Source: Gammaproteobacteria bacterium (GTDB lineage Bacteria; Pseudomonadota; Gammaproteobacteria; Pseudomonadales; Halieaceae). Taken from it: DNA of 50,544 nucleotides. The stretch lies in NCBI GenBank assembly GCA_003646405.1, contig QNFR01000005.1, forward strand, positions 1 to 50,544, written 5' to 3'. The notes beneath the pieces were generated by a model. The model saw only the letters and a program-made list of their open reading frames with translations. It had not been told where the DNA came from and ran no database searches. The first letter of the stretch is position 1, and the number at the start of each line of letters is the position of its first letter. A program made the translations under genes and the position numbers. Positions 43,020-50,544 of the stretch are shown piece after piece.

Positions 43020-44162
43020 ATGAGTGATCCCTATTTCGAGGAAGAGCATAATATTTTACGTGACCAGATCAAAAGGTTTGTAGCAAGGGAAATCGTCCCA
43101 TACGGGGAAGCTTGGGAGGAACAAGGTTACGTCCCCAGAGAGTTATTGAAAAAAATGGGGGAGATGGGTTTGTTTGGTTTAATGCATGAAGAGAAGTATG
43201 GTGGCAGCGGGATGGATATCAGGGCGGCTACCGTACTGGCAGAAGAGTTGGCTCAGTCCACTTTTGGCGGTGTAACAGTGACAGCACTGGTACATACGAA
43301 TATGGCGTCGCCCCATTTAGCCTTGGCAGGTTCAGCAACTCAAAAAGAAAAATATCTCCCCGGTATTGTGGAAGGAAGCAAGATAACGGCGGTTTGTGTC
43401 ACCGAGCCCGGTGCGGGTTCCGATGTGGCCGGGATCAGAACCCGTGCAGTTCTGGATGGTAATGAATGGGTTATTAATGGCAGTAAAATATTTATCACAA
43501 ATGGCGTTTATGGCGATATTTATTTCGTCGCTGCAAAGACAGACCCCGACGCGAAGGGCTCTCGCGGCATCTCCATATTTATAGTCGAAAAGGGAACGCC
43601 CGGTTTCACAGTAGGTCGCTCCCTAAAGAAGCACGGTTGGAAAAGCTCAGATACGGCTGAATTGTTTTTTGAGAACGTCAGGATTCCTGCTGAAAACCTG
43701 TTAGGTGAAGTCAATAAAGGCTTTTATTCCATAATGAAAAACTTCCAGCATGAGCGAATCGTGTTGTCAGCGATGGCTGTGAGCGAGGCGCAAAAGGCCA
43801 TTGATATCACTGTGGAGAACGTTAAGAATCGAAAAGCTTTTGACGGAACACTGTGGGATAAAGGCGTTATCCGCGAAAAAATGGCCCGAGCCCAATCGAA
43901 AGTAAGCATCGCACGCAATTTTGTACATTATGTCTCCTGGTTAGATACTCAGGGAGGCGATTGTATTAAAGAGGTCTCTATGTTGAAAGCGTACGCCTGC
44001 GACATCGCCAATGAGGTGATGTACGACTGTATGCAGTTTCATGGCGGTATGGGTTTTATGTCTGAAAGCCCCATTGAAAGATTGTATCGAGATTCACGAG
44101 TATTGCCCGTAGGTGGCGGAGCGACGGAAGTTATGTATGAAGAAGTGGCCAAACGTATGTGA
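43020..44162 (+). CDS. Acyl-CoA dehydrogenase, isovaleryl/long-chain type
   Basis: A 380-residue flavoenzyme with complete family signatures (CVTEPGAGSDVAGIRTRA near 126-143 and the WVINGSKIFITNG block). At the C-terminal site where medium-chain enzymes carry Glu there is G366 (VGGGATEV). The alternative helix-G position has E245 in HERIVLS. That arrangement is the one used by isovaleryl-CoA and long-chain acyl-CoA dehydrogenases, so it probably acts on a branched or bulky acyl-CoA. It follows the biotin carboxylase gene with a GAGGAAA ribosome site, so the three genes form one operon. Isovaleryl-CoA dehydrogenase of the leucine pathway or a citronellyl-CoA-like enzyme are the leading options. 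Confidence 0.9.
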   Translation: MSDPYFEEEHNILRDQIKRFVAREIVPYGEAWEEQGYVPRELLKKMGEMGLFGLMHEEKYGGSGMDIRAATVLAEELAQSTFGGVTVTALVHTNMASPHLALAGSATQKEKYLPGIVEGSKITAVCVTEPGAGSDVAGIRTRAVLDGNEWVINGSKIFITNGVYGDIYFVAAKTDPDAKGSRGISIFIVEKGTPGFTVGRSLKKHGWKSSDTAELFFENVRIPAENLLGEVNKGFYSIMKNFQHERIVLSAMAVSEAQKAIDITVENVKNRKAFDGTLWDKGVIREKMARAQSKVSIARNFVHYVSWLDTQGGDCIKEVSMLKAYACDIANEVMYDCMQFHGGMGFMSESPIERLYRDSRVLPVGGGATEVMYEEVAKRM

Positions 44163-44277
44163 GATAAATGCCGGCACTGGGTATGGCTGCACCGGCCCCG
44201 TCTGCCCTGGCGGGTTTGCCCCCGGTTACTTTATCGGATCGACAATTGCGCATACTACTTCCCTGACACATGTTTTA

Positions 44278-47200
44278 TCAGGCAGCGAACGCCGCCAGTA
44301 ATTCGGTTTTTCTGGCGTTGACTTCAACCAGTGACTCATCTTTTACGTGGGCATAGCCACGGATGCCATCGGGCAGCCGGGCCAGTTCGACGGCGGTGTC
44401 CAGTTTGGCGGCGGACAGTCCGGCCAGGATTTGCTCCAGCAATGCCTCATACTCACAAATCAGGCCGCGCTCCATCTTGCGCTCCGCGGTGTAGCCGAAG
44501 ATATCCAGGGGTGTGCCGCGCAGCCGCTTCAATTTGGCCAGTACCTGGAAGCCCAACAACATCCAGTCGCCGAACTCGCGCTTCATCGGCAAACCGGTAG
44601 ACGGGTTGGTGCGGCTGATCATGGGCGGCGCCAGGTTGTATTTCAGGGTGTAGCCGGGCTCGAATTGCTCATCCAGTTTTTGCTTGAAGGCCGGGTCCGT
44701 ATAGAGCCGTGCGACTTCGTACTCGTCCTTGTAGGACATGAGCTTGGACAGGTTGGCTGCCACGGCCCGGGTCAGGTCCGAGGAGCCAGCGCTGGCCGCT
44801 TCTTCGGCGACCCGGACCTTTTCCACCAGGGCCGTATAGCGCTCCGCCCAGGCCTGGTTCTGGTAATCGCGCAGGTGGTTGGCGCGGGCACTGATCAGTT
44901 CGTGCAGGGTCTGCTGCGGTGCGGCCGCTGCGGATTTCGGCAGCAGTGCGGTAACGGTATCGGGCGAGTGGGCAAACAGGCGGCCCAGGGCGAACGCCGT
45001 CAGGTTGAATTTGACGGCGACGCCGTTCAACTCGATGGCTTTTTTCAGCGCCGCCACTGACACCGGCAACAGTCCCAGTTGCGCCGCGTAGCCCACTACG
45101 AACATATTGGCGGCAATGGTGTCGCCACACAGTTTCATAGCCAGATTGGTGGCGTCGACAAAATAAGCGTTGTCCGCACCGGTTCTGGCGACGACGATCG
45201 CTTCTATCTGGTGTTCGTCGATCACAAGGTCGCGGTCGAACTGGAAGTCCACCGTGGGCCACACGTCAGAATTACCGATGATACGGGTGCGGCCCTTGCT
45301 GTAGGTGTGGGCGGCGTCCCCGGCCAATGCGGCCACCAGGTCGAAGCCCAGCACCAGATCGGCCTCGCCGGCGCCAATGCGCTGGGTGTCCAGGTCTTCC
45401 TGCTTTTGTGCGATACGCAAGTGCGAGTAAACCGCGCCGTTCTTCTGGCTCAGACCCGTCATATCGAAGATAGAGCAGGCCTTGCCCTCCATATGCGCCG
45501 CCATGCCTATCACCGCGCCCACCGTAATCACACCGGTGCCACCGATGCCGGCGATCATCATGCCCATATTGCCGTGACTGATATCGGCGATGGTCGGTGT
45601 CGGCAGTTTCTCGAACAGCGCACCATCCAGAGCCACCCCGCTGGGTTTCTTCAGTTCCGCATCCAGCACTGTCACAAAAGACGGACAGAAGCCCTTGGCG
45701 CAGCTGTAGTCTTTGTTGCAACCGGACTGGTCGATCTGACGCTTGGTGCCGAATTCGGTTTCTTTGGGCTGGATGGAGACGCAGGTGGATTGCACCGAAC
45801 AGTCGCCGCAGCCTTCACATACGGCGTCATTGATGAACAGGCGCTTGGGCGAGTCGGGGTAGGTACCCCGCTTGCGGCGGCGGCGTTTCTCCGCGGCGCA
45901 GGTCTGCTCGTAAATCAGCACCGTGGTGCCGGACACTTCCCGCAGTTGTTTTTGTACGGTGTCGAGTTCTTCCCGAGGGTGGATCGATACAGCGGCCGGC
46001 AGTGCGCCCCTGAACTTGTCGGGCTCGGCCGAGACCACTACCACCTGCCTGACACCTTCGGCCGCGACCTGGTGCACCATTTCACGCACGGAGATGGAGC
46101 CGTCGATGGGTTGGCCACCGGTCATGGCCACGGCGTCATTGTAGAGAATCTTGTAGGTGATATTCACGCCGGAGGCGACGGCGGCGCGAATGGCCAGCAG
46201 CCCGGAGTGGAAGTAAGTGCCATCACCCAGGTTCTGGAACATATGATCGGTGCCGCTGAAAGCGGAGGCACCGGCCCAGTTCATGCCCTCACCTCCCATA
46301 TGTACGGGTAGCAGGGTATCCGTGCGTTTCAGAATGGCCATGGTGTGGCAGCCAATGCCCGCCATGGCCATGCTGCCCTCGGGTACACGGGTGGAGGTAT
46401 TGTGCGGGCAGCCGGAGCAGAAATAGGGGATGCGCATGATCGTGAGCGGAGCGGCATTGGTAAACTGCACATTTTCGGCCAGGCTTTGTCGCAGGGCACG
46501 GTGACGCTCGCACAGGCCGGGCTGTGACGCGCCCAGCGCGGTGAGTCGCGCCACGATGACATCCGCGATCGCAGCGGGCTCCAGCTGTATATCGCTGGGC
46601 AGCAGGGTATTGCCCAGTTCGTCCTGTTTACCCACCATCCGTGGCCGCTCGGGCTCATTGATAAACAATTGCGCCGCCTGAGGCTCCAGCATGGACGATT
46701 TTTCTTCGAGGAACAGCAGTTCCGGTCGGCCCCGGGCGAATTCCTTCAGACCCTCGGGTTCCAGCGGCCACACGCAACCGACCTTGTAGATGGCTATGCC
46801 CAGTTCCTTCGCCGCAGCGGTATTCAGCCCCAGCAGGTTCAAGGCATGGATCACGTCGGAGTAGCTCTTGCCGGAGGTCACGATACCGAGACCTCCGCTG
46901 CCGCCGATACGCAGCTTGTCGATGTTGTTGCTACGCACAAATTTGTGTACCTGGGGTAGACGCACGCGCTTGACCGTGACGTTCATCGCCAGGGGATTGA
47001 AGTCCAGGCGCTTGATATTCACATTGTCCGCATCCAGCCCCCGGTCCGGCAGTTCAACAGAAAAATCATCGGTGTGAAGGGTAACCGTCTGGGTTTGTTC
47101 CAACGTCTCGTTGACGGTTTTCAGGCCCACCCACAGCCCGCAGTAGCGGGACAATTCCCAACCCAGCAGGCCGAATTCGATGATTTCCTGTACGTTAGAA

Positions 47201-47730
47201 GGGTACAGAACGGGTATGTCCAGAGCGGCCAGTAGAGGTTCGCTCTGGTTGACCACGGTGGAGGATTTAGCCGGGTGATCGTCACCTACGGCAACCAGTA
47301 CGCCGCCGTGCTTGTGGGTGCCGAAGTTGTTGCCGTGGCGCATCACATCCGCCGAGCGGTCCACGCCGGGGCCCTTGCCGTACCACATGGCGTACACGCC
47401 ATCGACCAGGGGGTCGGGGAAGAAATCCAGTTGTTGGGTGCCCCAGATGGCGGTTGCCGCCAGGTCTTCATTGACGCCGGGCTGGAACACCACGCCGGCC
47501 TCTTCCATGCGCGTCTTTTCACGCCACAGTGTACTGTCCAGCATGCCCATGGGGGAGCCCCGGTAGCCGCTGATGAAACCGCGGGTATTGAGCCCGCGCT
47601 TCTTATCCAGTTGTCGCTGGATCAGGGCCAGGCGCGCCAGCGCCTGGGTGCCACTGATGAAAATACGGCCATCATCCTTGTCGAACTTGTCAGACAGTTC
47701 AACATCCATCAGAGCCTGGCTGTCGGACAT
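44278..47730 (-). CDS. Indolepyruvate ferredoxin oxidoreductase family protein, fused
   Basis: A 1150-residue fusion of the two IorA-like and one IorB-like parts of 2-oxoacid:ferredoxin oxidoreductases. The N-terminal region carries a pyruvate-ferredoxin-type fold (ISGYRGSPMGMLDSTLW near 55-71). A TPP-binding domain follows, with CSGCPHNTSTRVPEGSMAMAGIGCHTM. An iron-sulfur segment (CEGCGDCSVQSTCVSIQPK, then CNKDYSCAKGFCPS) and a C-terminal gamma-type domain (GMMIAGIGGTGVITVGAVIGM) come next. It oxidatively decarboxylates aryl- or branched-chain 2-oxoacids to acyl-CoA. A branched-chain aminotransferase is divergent from it, which suits transamination products as substrates. A GAGGAAAT motif precedes the ATG. 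Confidence 0.93.
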   Translation of the reverse strand: MSDSQALMDVELSDKFDKDDGRIFISGTQALARLALIQRQLDKKRGLNTRGFISGYRGSPMGMLDSTLWREKTRMEEAGVVFQPGVNEDLAATAIWGTQQLDFFPDPLVDGVYAMWYGKGPGVDRSADVMRHGNNFGTHKHGGVLVAVGDDHPAKSSTVVNQSEPLLAALDIPVLYPSNVQEIIEFGLLGWELSRYCGLWVGLKTVNETLEQTQTVTLHTDDFSVELPDRGLDADNVNIKRLDFNPLAMNVTVKRVRLPQVHKFVRSNNIDKLRIGGSGGLGIVTSGKSYSDVIHALNLLGLNTAAAKELGIAIYKVGCVWPLEPEGLKEFARGRPELLFLEEKSSMLEPQAAQLFINEPERPRMVGKQDELGNTLLPSDIQLEPAAIADVIVARLTALGASQPGLCERHRALRQSLAENVQFTNAAPLTIMRIPYFCSGCPHNTSTRVPEGSMAMAGIGCHTMAILKRTDTLLPVHMGGEGMNWAGASAFSGTDHMFQNLGDGTYFHSGLLAIRAAVASGVNITYKILYNDAVAMTGGQPIDGSISVREMVHQVAAEGVRQVVVVSAEPDKFRGALPAAVSIHPREELDTVQKQLREVSGTTVLIYEQTCAAEKRRRRKRGTYPDSPKRLFINDAVCEGCGDCSVQSTCVSIQPKETEFGTKRQIDQSGCNKDYSCAKGFCPSFVTVLDAELKKPSGVALDGALFEKLPTPTIADISHGNMGMMIAGIGGTGVITVGAVIGMAAHMEGKACSIFDMTGLSQKNGAVYSHLRIAQKQEDLDTQRIGAGEADLVLGFDLVAALAGDAAHTYSKGRTRIIGNSDVWPTVDFQFDRDLVIDEHQIEAIVVARTGADNAYFVDATNLAMKLCGDTIAANMFVVGYAAQLGLLPVSVAALKKAIELNGVAVKFNLTAFALGRLFAHSPDTVTALLPKSAAAAPQQTLHELISARANHLRDYQNQAWAERYTALVEKVRVAEEAASAGSSDLTRAVAANLSKLMSYKDEYEVARLYTDPAFKQKLDEQFEPGYTLKYNLAPPMISRTNPSTGLPMKREFGDWMLLGFQVLAKLKRLRGTPLDIFGYTAERKMERGLICEYEALLEQILAGLSAAKLDTAVELARLPDGIRGYAHVKDESLVEVNARKTELLAAFAA

Positions 47731-48178
47731 TATATTTCCTCATTCCTGCTGTGGGGGGCAAAGGCGCAGCTCGCGGTCAGCACAGTGCCGCGGCCTGCAG
47801 CAAGCGCGCATATCGTAGACTGCCGCCTCCGGCAAGCCGCTTATAAAGTTATGAAAATTGGATACTGCTTCTACAAATGTTCCGTCTCTTCAAGAGATTT
47901 CTATCCTCGTCCAGAGTATAGACTATCGTCAAGGTATTTCGGGGAACCGACCTGCAGAAGGCCTGTCCTGTGTATTTGATTTGCACATCGAGCGAGATGA
48001 TAAAGTCGCCAGAGTATGGCTGGAACCTGTGTGGATTTCTGATAATTGGCCTCCACAATGAAAAAAAAATTAACAGAAAGCCCTCTTTGGCCCCGGAGTG
48101 TGGATTGTGCCAGTAAGTAAGATAGACAAATGACCCAAAGGCCTTGAAAATACGGGTGTTGAAAAATTTGGTGAATCT
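47731..48178. other. Gap with a decayed fragment between divergent genes
   Basis: About 450 bases between the indolepyruvate oxidoreductase and the aminotransferase. It holds the DUF4160-like remnant at 47858 and must contain the promoters of both flanking genes. A poly-A tract follows the remnant's stop codon. No clear operator was found. Confidence 0.5.
47858..48061 (+). pseudogene. Remnant resembling a DUF4160-domain protein
   Basis: A 67-codon frame without an ATG start (first codon TTG) ends shortly after the segment HIERDDKVARVWLEPV. That segment strongly resembles the core of DUF4160 proteins, small toxin-antitoxin-associated or phage-linked proteins with a similar HIERDDKVAKFWLEPV-type motif. 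The normal C-terminal helices are missing and the N-terminal part is not recognisable, so the gene is probably broken. No DUF2442 partner is seen nearby. The identification is by one short motif only. Confidence 0.38.
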
Positions 48179-49246
48179 ATGTCTATAAATGTTGATCTGT
48201 TGCCCCCCGACAACCGCGGTGTATGCCCTCAGGAATTGAGCTTTGGCAATACTTTTTCCGATCATATGTTTACGCAACAATATGATGTCGATACCGGCTG
48301 GCACCATGCCGCCGTACAGCCCTTTCACGATTTCACGTTGCACCCCGCGGCGTCCGTGTTGCATTACGGACAGGCGGTATTCGAGGGGTTGAAGGCCTAT
48401 CGTCGGGCCGATGGCGGGATAAACCTGTTCAGGCCGGACCAGAACGTGCGGCGCTTCAATTTGTCCGCCGATAGATTGGTTATGCCCAGGGTGGATGAGC
48501 AATTTCACATCGAGGCAATCGAGACCCTGGTTCAGGCCGATCAGACCTGGGTGCCGGACCAGAGCGGCGCATCGCTGTATATCCGCCCCGCTATGTTTGC
48601 CAGCACACCACAGCTTGGCCTTGGGGCGGCCTCCTCGTATGTGCACTTCATTATTGCCGGCCCGGTGGGGCCGTACTTCAAAGAGGGCTTCAACCCGGTT
48701 TCAGTTTATGTCTCCGAAGTTTGCCGCAGAGCGGTAATAGGCGGCATCGGTGAAGCCAAGACTGGCGGCAACTATGCGGCGAGTCTGTTTGTGGGGGAGG
48801 AGGCGGCCAGGAAAGGGTATACCCAGGTTTTGTGGCTGGATGCTATCGAGGGTCGCTTCGTGGAGGAGGTGGGGGCCATGAACATTTGCTTCGTCTACAA
48901 GGACGGGACCATCGTGACACCGGCACTTTCAGGCAGTATTCTGGCGGGAATAACCCGGGACTCGGTTCTGCAACTGGCGCCGACACTGGGCTATCCTGTG
49001 AAAGAAGATCGGCTGGACATCGACACGGTGCTTGAGGAAATAGCATCCGGTGAGATTACCGAAGTATTCGGTTGTGGCACGGCGGCGGCGATTTCGCCGG
49101 TGGGCCGCCTTGCTTACAAAGGCAGGGACTATACCGTGAATGACAACAAGTCCGGACCTGTTGCCCAGCGCCTTTTCGAGGAACTTACAGCGATACAATA
49201 TGGCACTGCTGAAGACCTCTTTTCCTGGATCCATGCCATCGCGTAA
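48179..49246 (+). CDS. ilvE: Branched-chain amino acid aminotransferase
   Basis: A 355-residue fold-type IV PLP enzyme that exchanges amino groups between leucine, isoleucine or valine and 2-oxoglutarate. The PLP lysine is K194 in GEAKTGGNYA. Other hallmarks are LHYGQAVFEGLKAYR (61-75), the phosphate-binding GSILAGITRDSVLQLA, and the C-terminal GCGTAAAISPVG. Length and motifs fit the longer, eukaryote-like BCAT group (IlvE type 2) rather than the 300-residue E. coli type. It is divergent from the indolepyruvate-type oxidoreductase, so it may feed that enzyme 2-oxoacids. The hexanucleotide repeat after its stop codon is a separate feature. Confidence 0.92.
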   Translation: MSINVDLLPPDNRGVCPQELSFGNTFSDHMFTQQYDVDTGWHHAAVQPFHDFTLHPAASVLHYGQAVFEGLKAYRRADGGINLFRPDQNVRRFNLSADRLVMPRVDEQFHIEAIETLVQADQTWVPDQSGASLYIRPAMFASTPQLGLGAASSYVHFIIAGPVGPYFKEGFNPVSVYVSEVCRRAVIGGIGEAKTGGNYAASLFVGEEAARKGYTQVLWLDAIEGRFVEEVGAMNICFVYKDGTIVTPALSGSILAGITRDSVLQLAPTLGYPVKEDRLDIDTVLEEIASGEITEVFGCGTAAAISPVGRLAYKGRDYTVNDNKSGPVAQRLFEELTAIQYGTAEDLFSWIHAIA

Positions 49247-49258
49247 CGTAGAGACAGA

Positions 49259-49288
49259 AGCGGAAGCAGGAGCAGGAGCAGGAGCAGA
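49259..49288 (+). repeat. AGCAGG hexanucleotide tandem repeat
   Basis: Five tandem 6-base units of AGCRGR, the central three exactly AGCAGG, lie 13 bases after the aminotransferase stop codon. A microsatellite in non-coding DNA, likely length-variable between strains. Confidence 0.7.
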
Positions 49289-49339
49289 ACACAAGGGAGC
49301 CTGGCATGGCGTTAACCATTGCCCTGGTTAAAAGAAGCG

Positions 49340-50536
49340 CTACTTTTCCTGCAGCGCACCCTCCCAGGCTCCGGTGCGCTCAATCATGGTCTCTTTCATA
49401 CTGGCCGGCAGCAGGTCTACCGGATCGCGGTTGTCGCGAATTTGCCAGCCACCCCCCAGCGCCTTGTATACCTGCACCAGGTTGCTCGCCACTTCACCCC
49501 GGGTGGATGCCAGTACATCCTGCTGCGAAGCCAGGGCATTGAGGGTGCCGATGACCGTATTGAAATCCACCAGGCCGTCCTGGTACTGGGCGGTGGCGAC
49601 ATCCACCGCTTTCTGTGAGGCGGTCGCCGCCACCCGATAAGCCTTCACCTGCTCATGGGATTTGAGGTAGGCGACGATGGCATTTTCCACATCCACCTGG
49701 GCCTGCAGTACAGTGAATCGATAGTCGACCAGCAACTGTTGGAACACGGCGTCCTGTAGCCGGATATTGCTCTGCAGGCGCCCGTAGTTGAGCACGTTCC
49801 ATTGGAACCCACCAAAAAAACTCCAGCTTTCACCGTCGTTGTGGAACAGGTCGTCACTGTCCATGGCGCTGGTGCCGATGGAGCCGCCAATGGAAAAATG
49901 CGGGTACAACTCGGTGACCGCGAAACCGATCTGGGCGCTCTGGGCCGCCAGCTGTCTTTCCGCCGCCCGCACGTCGGGTCGCTGCCGGATCAGGTCTTGG
50001 GGCATGCCCAGCGTCACGGCGGGTGTCGTGGTCGGAATGGCGCCCACGGTTCCCGCCAGTTGATTGAATTCCTGGGGCGACTCACCCAACAACAGGGCCA
50101 GGGCATTCTTGGTTTGCTGCAGGGAAATTTCCAGGCCAGGCACAGTGGCCAGGGTGTTGTGCAGCAGGCTTGTGGCCTGGTCCACATCCAGCTCACTGAC
50201 ATCTCCCGCGTCGAGCTTGGCCTGGGCAATACGCAGGCTTTCCGTCTGTAGCTTTATGTTATTGCGCGCTATTTGCAGTCGGTCCTGAAAGGTGCGCAGC
50301 AGCAGGTAGCTCTGCGCCGCCTGTGCCACCAGGGATACCATGGCATCGTCATAATCGGCGACACTGGCGTCCAGCTCCGCCGCGGCCGACTCCACCTGCC
50401 GGCTGAAGCGGCCCCAGAAATCGACCTCCCAGGCCAGGTTGAAACCCACGTTGTAATCGTTGAAGCGGGAACCATTTTCCTGCTGCCGTTCGGCCAGTGC
50501 ACCGATTTGCTGTTGCTGGGGATACTGGTTGCCCAC
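49340..50536 (-). CDS. RND efflux outer-membrane factor, NodT family, N-terminus cut by window end
   Basis: The visible 398 residues cover the alpha-barrel repeats of a TolC/OprM-type outer-membrane factor. EVDFWGRFSRQVESAAAELDASVADYDDAMVSLVAQAAQSYLLLRTFQDRLQIARNNIKL marks the first repeat, ALALLLGESPQEFNQL a loop, and RQRPDVRAAERQLAAQSAQIGFAVTELYPHFSIGGSIG the second repeat. This protein would form the exit duct of a tripartite drug or metabolite efflux pump. The signal peptide and lipobox are beyond the window. The gene for its periplasmic adaptor and inner-membrane pump would lie upstream of it, also outside. Confidence 0.92.
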   Translation of the reverse strand: MGNQYPQQQQIGALAERQQENGSRFNDYNVGFNLAWEVDFWGRFSRQVESAAAELDASVADYDDAMVSLVAQAAQSYLLLRTFQDRLQIARNNIKLQTESLRIAQAKLDAGDVSELDVDQATSLLHNTLATVPGLEISLQQTKNALALLLGESPQEFNQLAGTVGAIPTTTPAVTLGMPQDLIRQRPDVRAAERQLAAQSAQIGFAVTELYPHFSIGGSIGTSAMDSDDLFHNDGESWSFFGGFQWNVLNYGRLQSNIRLQDAVFQQLLVDYRFTVLQAQVDVENAIVAYLKSHEQVKAYRVAATASQKAVDVATAQYQDGLVDFNTVIGTLNALASQQDVLASTRGEVASNLVQVYKALGGGWQIRDNRDPVDLLPASMKETMIERTGAWEGALQEK

Positions 50537-50544
50537 GGCGATGG

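Noticed and set aside
45079-46311. Long plus-strand open frame of 410 codons
   Set aside because: It lies wholly antisense to the indolepyruvate oxidoreductase gene, whose motifs are complete, and has a histidine- and glycine-rich composition typical of antisense frames in GC-rich genes.

Overview
This window looks like chromosomal DNA of an aerobic, heterotrophic gammaproteobacterium with a large catabolic accessory genome. The homodimeric-type pyruvate dehydrogenase E1 next to a one-lipoyl E2, the fused indolepyruvate:ferredoxin oxidoreductase, and the DUF1302/DUF1329/YCF48/RND gene set would suit a marine Cellvibrionales-like lineage (Spongiibacteraceae/Halieaceae type). That placement is inference; no rRNA or other phylogenetic marker is present. 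I saw no tRNA, rRNA, CRISPR array, intact insertion sequence or prophage gene.

Layout. 0-4.5 kb: a bidirectional terminator, a luciferase-like (LLM) flavin oxidoreductase, a GST, a DUF3592 membrane protein, and copies of a roughly 128-bp dispersed repeat, one of which seems to interrupt a small membrane-protein gene. 4.5-9.2 kb: aceF-aceE and a divergent Lrp/AsnC regulator. 9.2-15.7 kb: a catabolic patch with an alpha/beta hydrolase, an SCP2-like protein, a second LLM oxidoreductase, a cytochrome c, and a set resembling BadJ/AliB, BadH and a MarR (BadR-type) regulator for alicyclic acyl-CoA breakdown. 15.8-21.1 kb: mostly housekeeping or envelope genes (CvfB-like RNA-binding protein, DUF4124 protein, carbamoyltransferase, methyltransferase-like protein, bactofilin, DUF2846 lipoprotein).

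21.5-38.9 kb is the most distinctive region. Five tightly packed genes have the subunit make-up of acetophenone carboxylase (two HyuA-like, one HyuB-like, one small zinc-type gamma, one epsilon-like). A textbook sigma-54 promoter lies about 100 bp upstream. A sigma-54-dependent AcoR/AcxR-type activator follows on the opposite strand. Divergent from the activator, a second sigma-54 promoter drives a DUF1302 outer-membrane protein, a DUF1329 periplasmic protein, a YCF48 beta-propeller and an RND/MMPL transporter. I read this as one ketone-inducible unit that takes up or exports a hydrophobic substrate and carboxylates it without biotin.

39.2-44.2 kb holds a biotin-dependent acyl-CoA carboxylase (beta and alpha subunits) and an isovaleryl-CoA-dehydrogenase-type acyl-CoA dehydrogenase, as in leucine or acyclic-terpene catabolism. 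44.3-50.5 kb holds the indolepyruvate oxidoreductase, a branched-chain aminotransferase, a decayed DUF4160-like fragment and a truncated RND outer-membrane factor. One speculative thread is a route in which a methyl ketone is carboxylated to a beta-keto acid, and the branched acyl-CoA released from it is handled by the downstream carboxylase and dehydrogenase.
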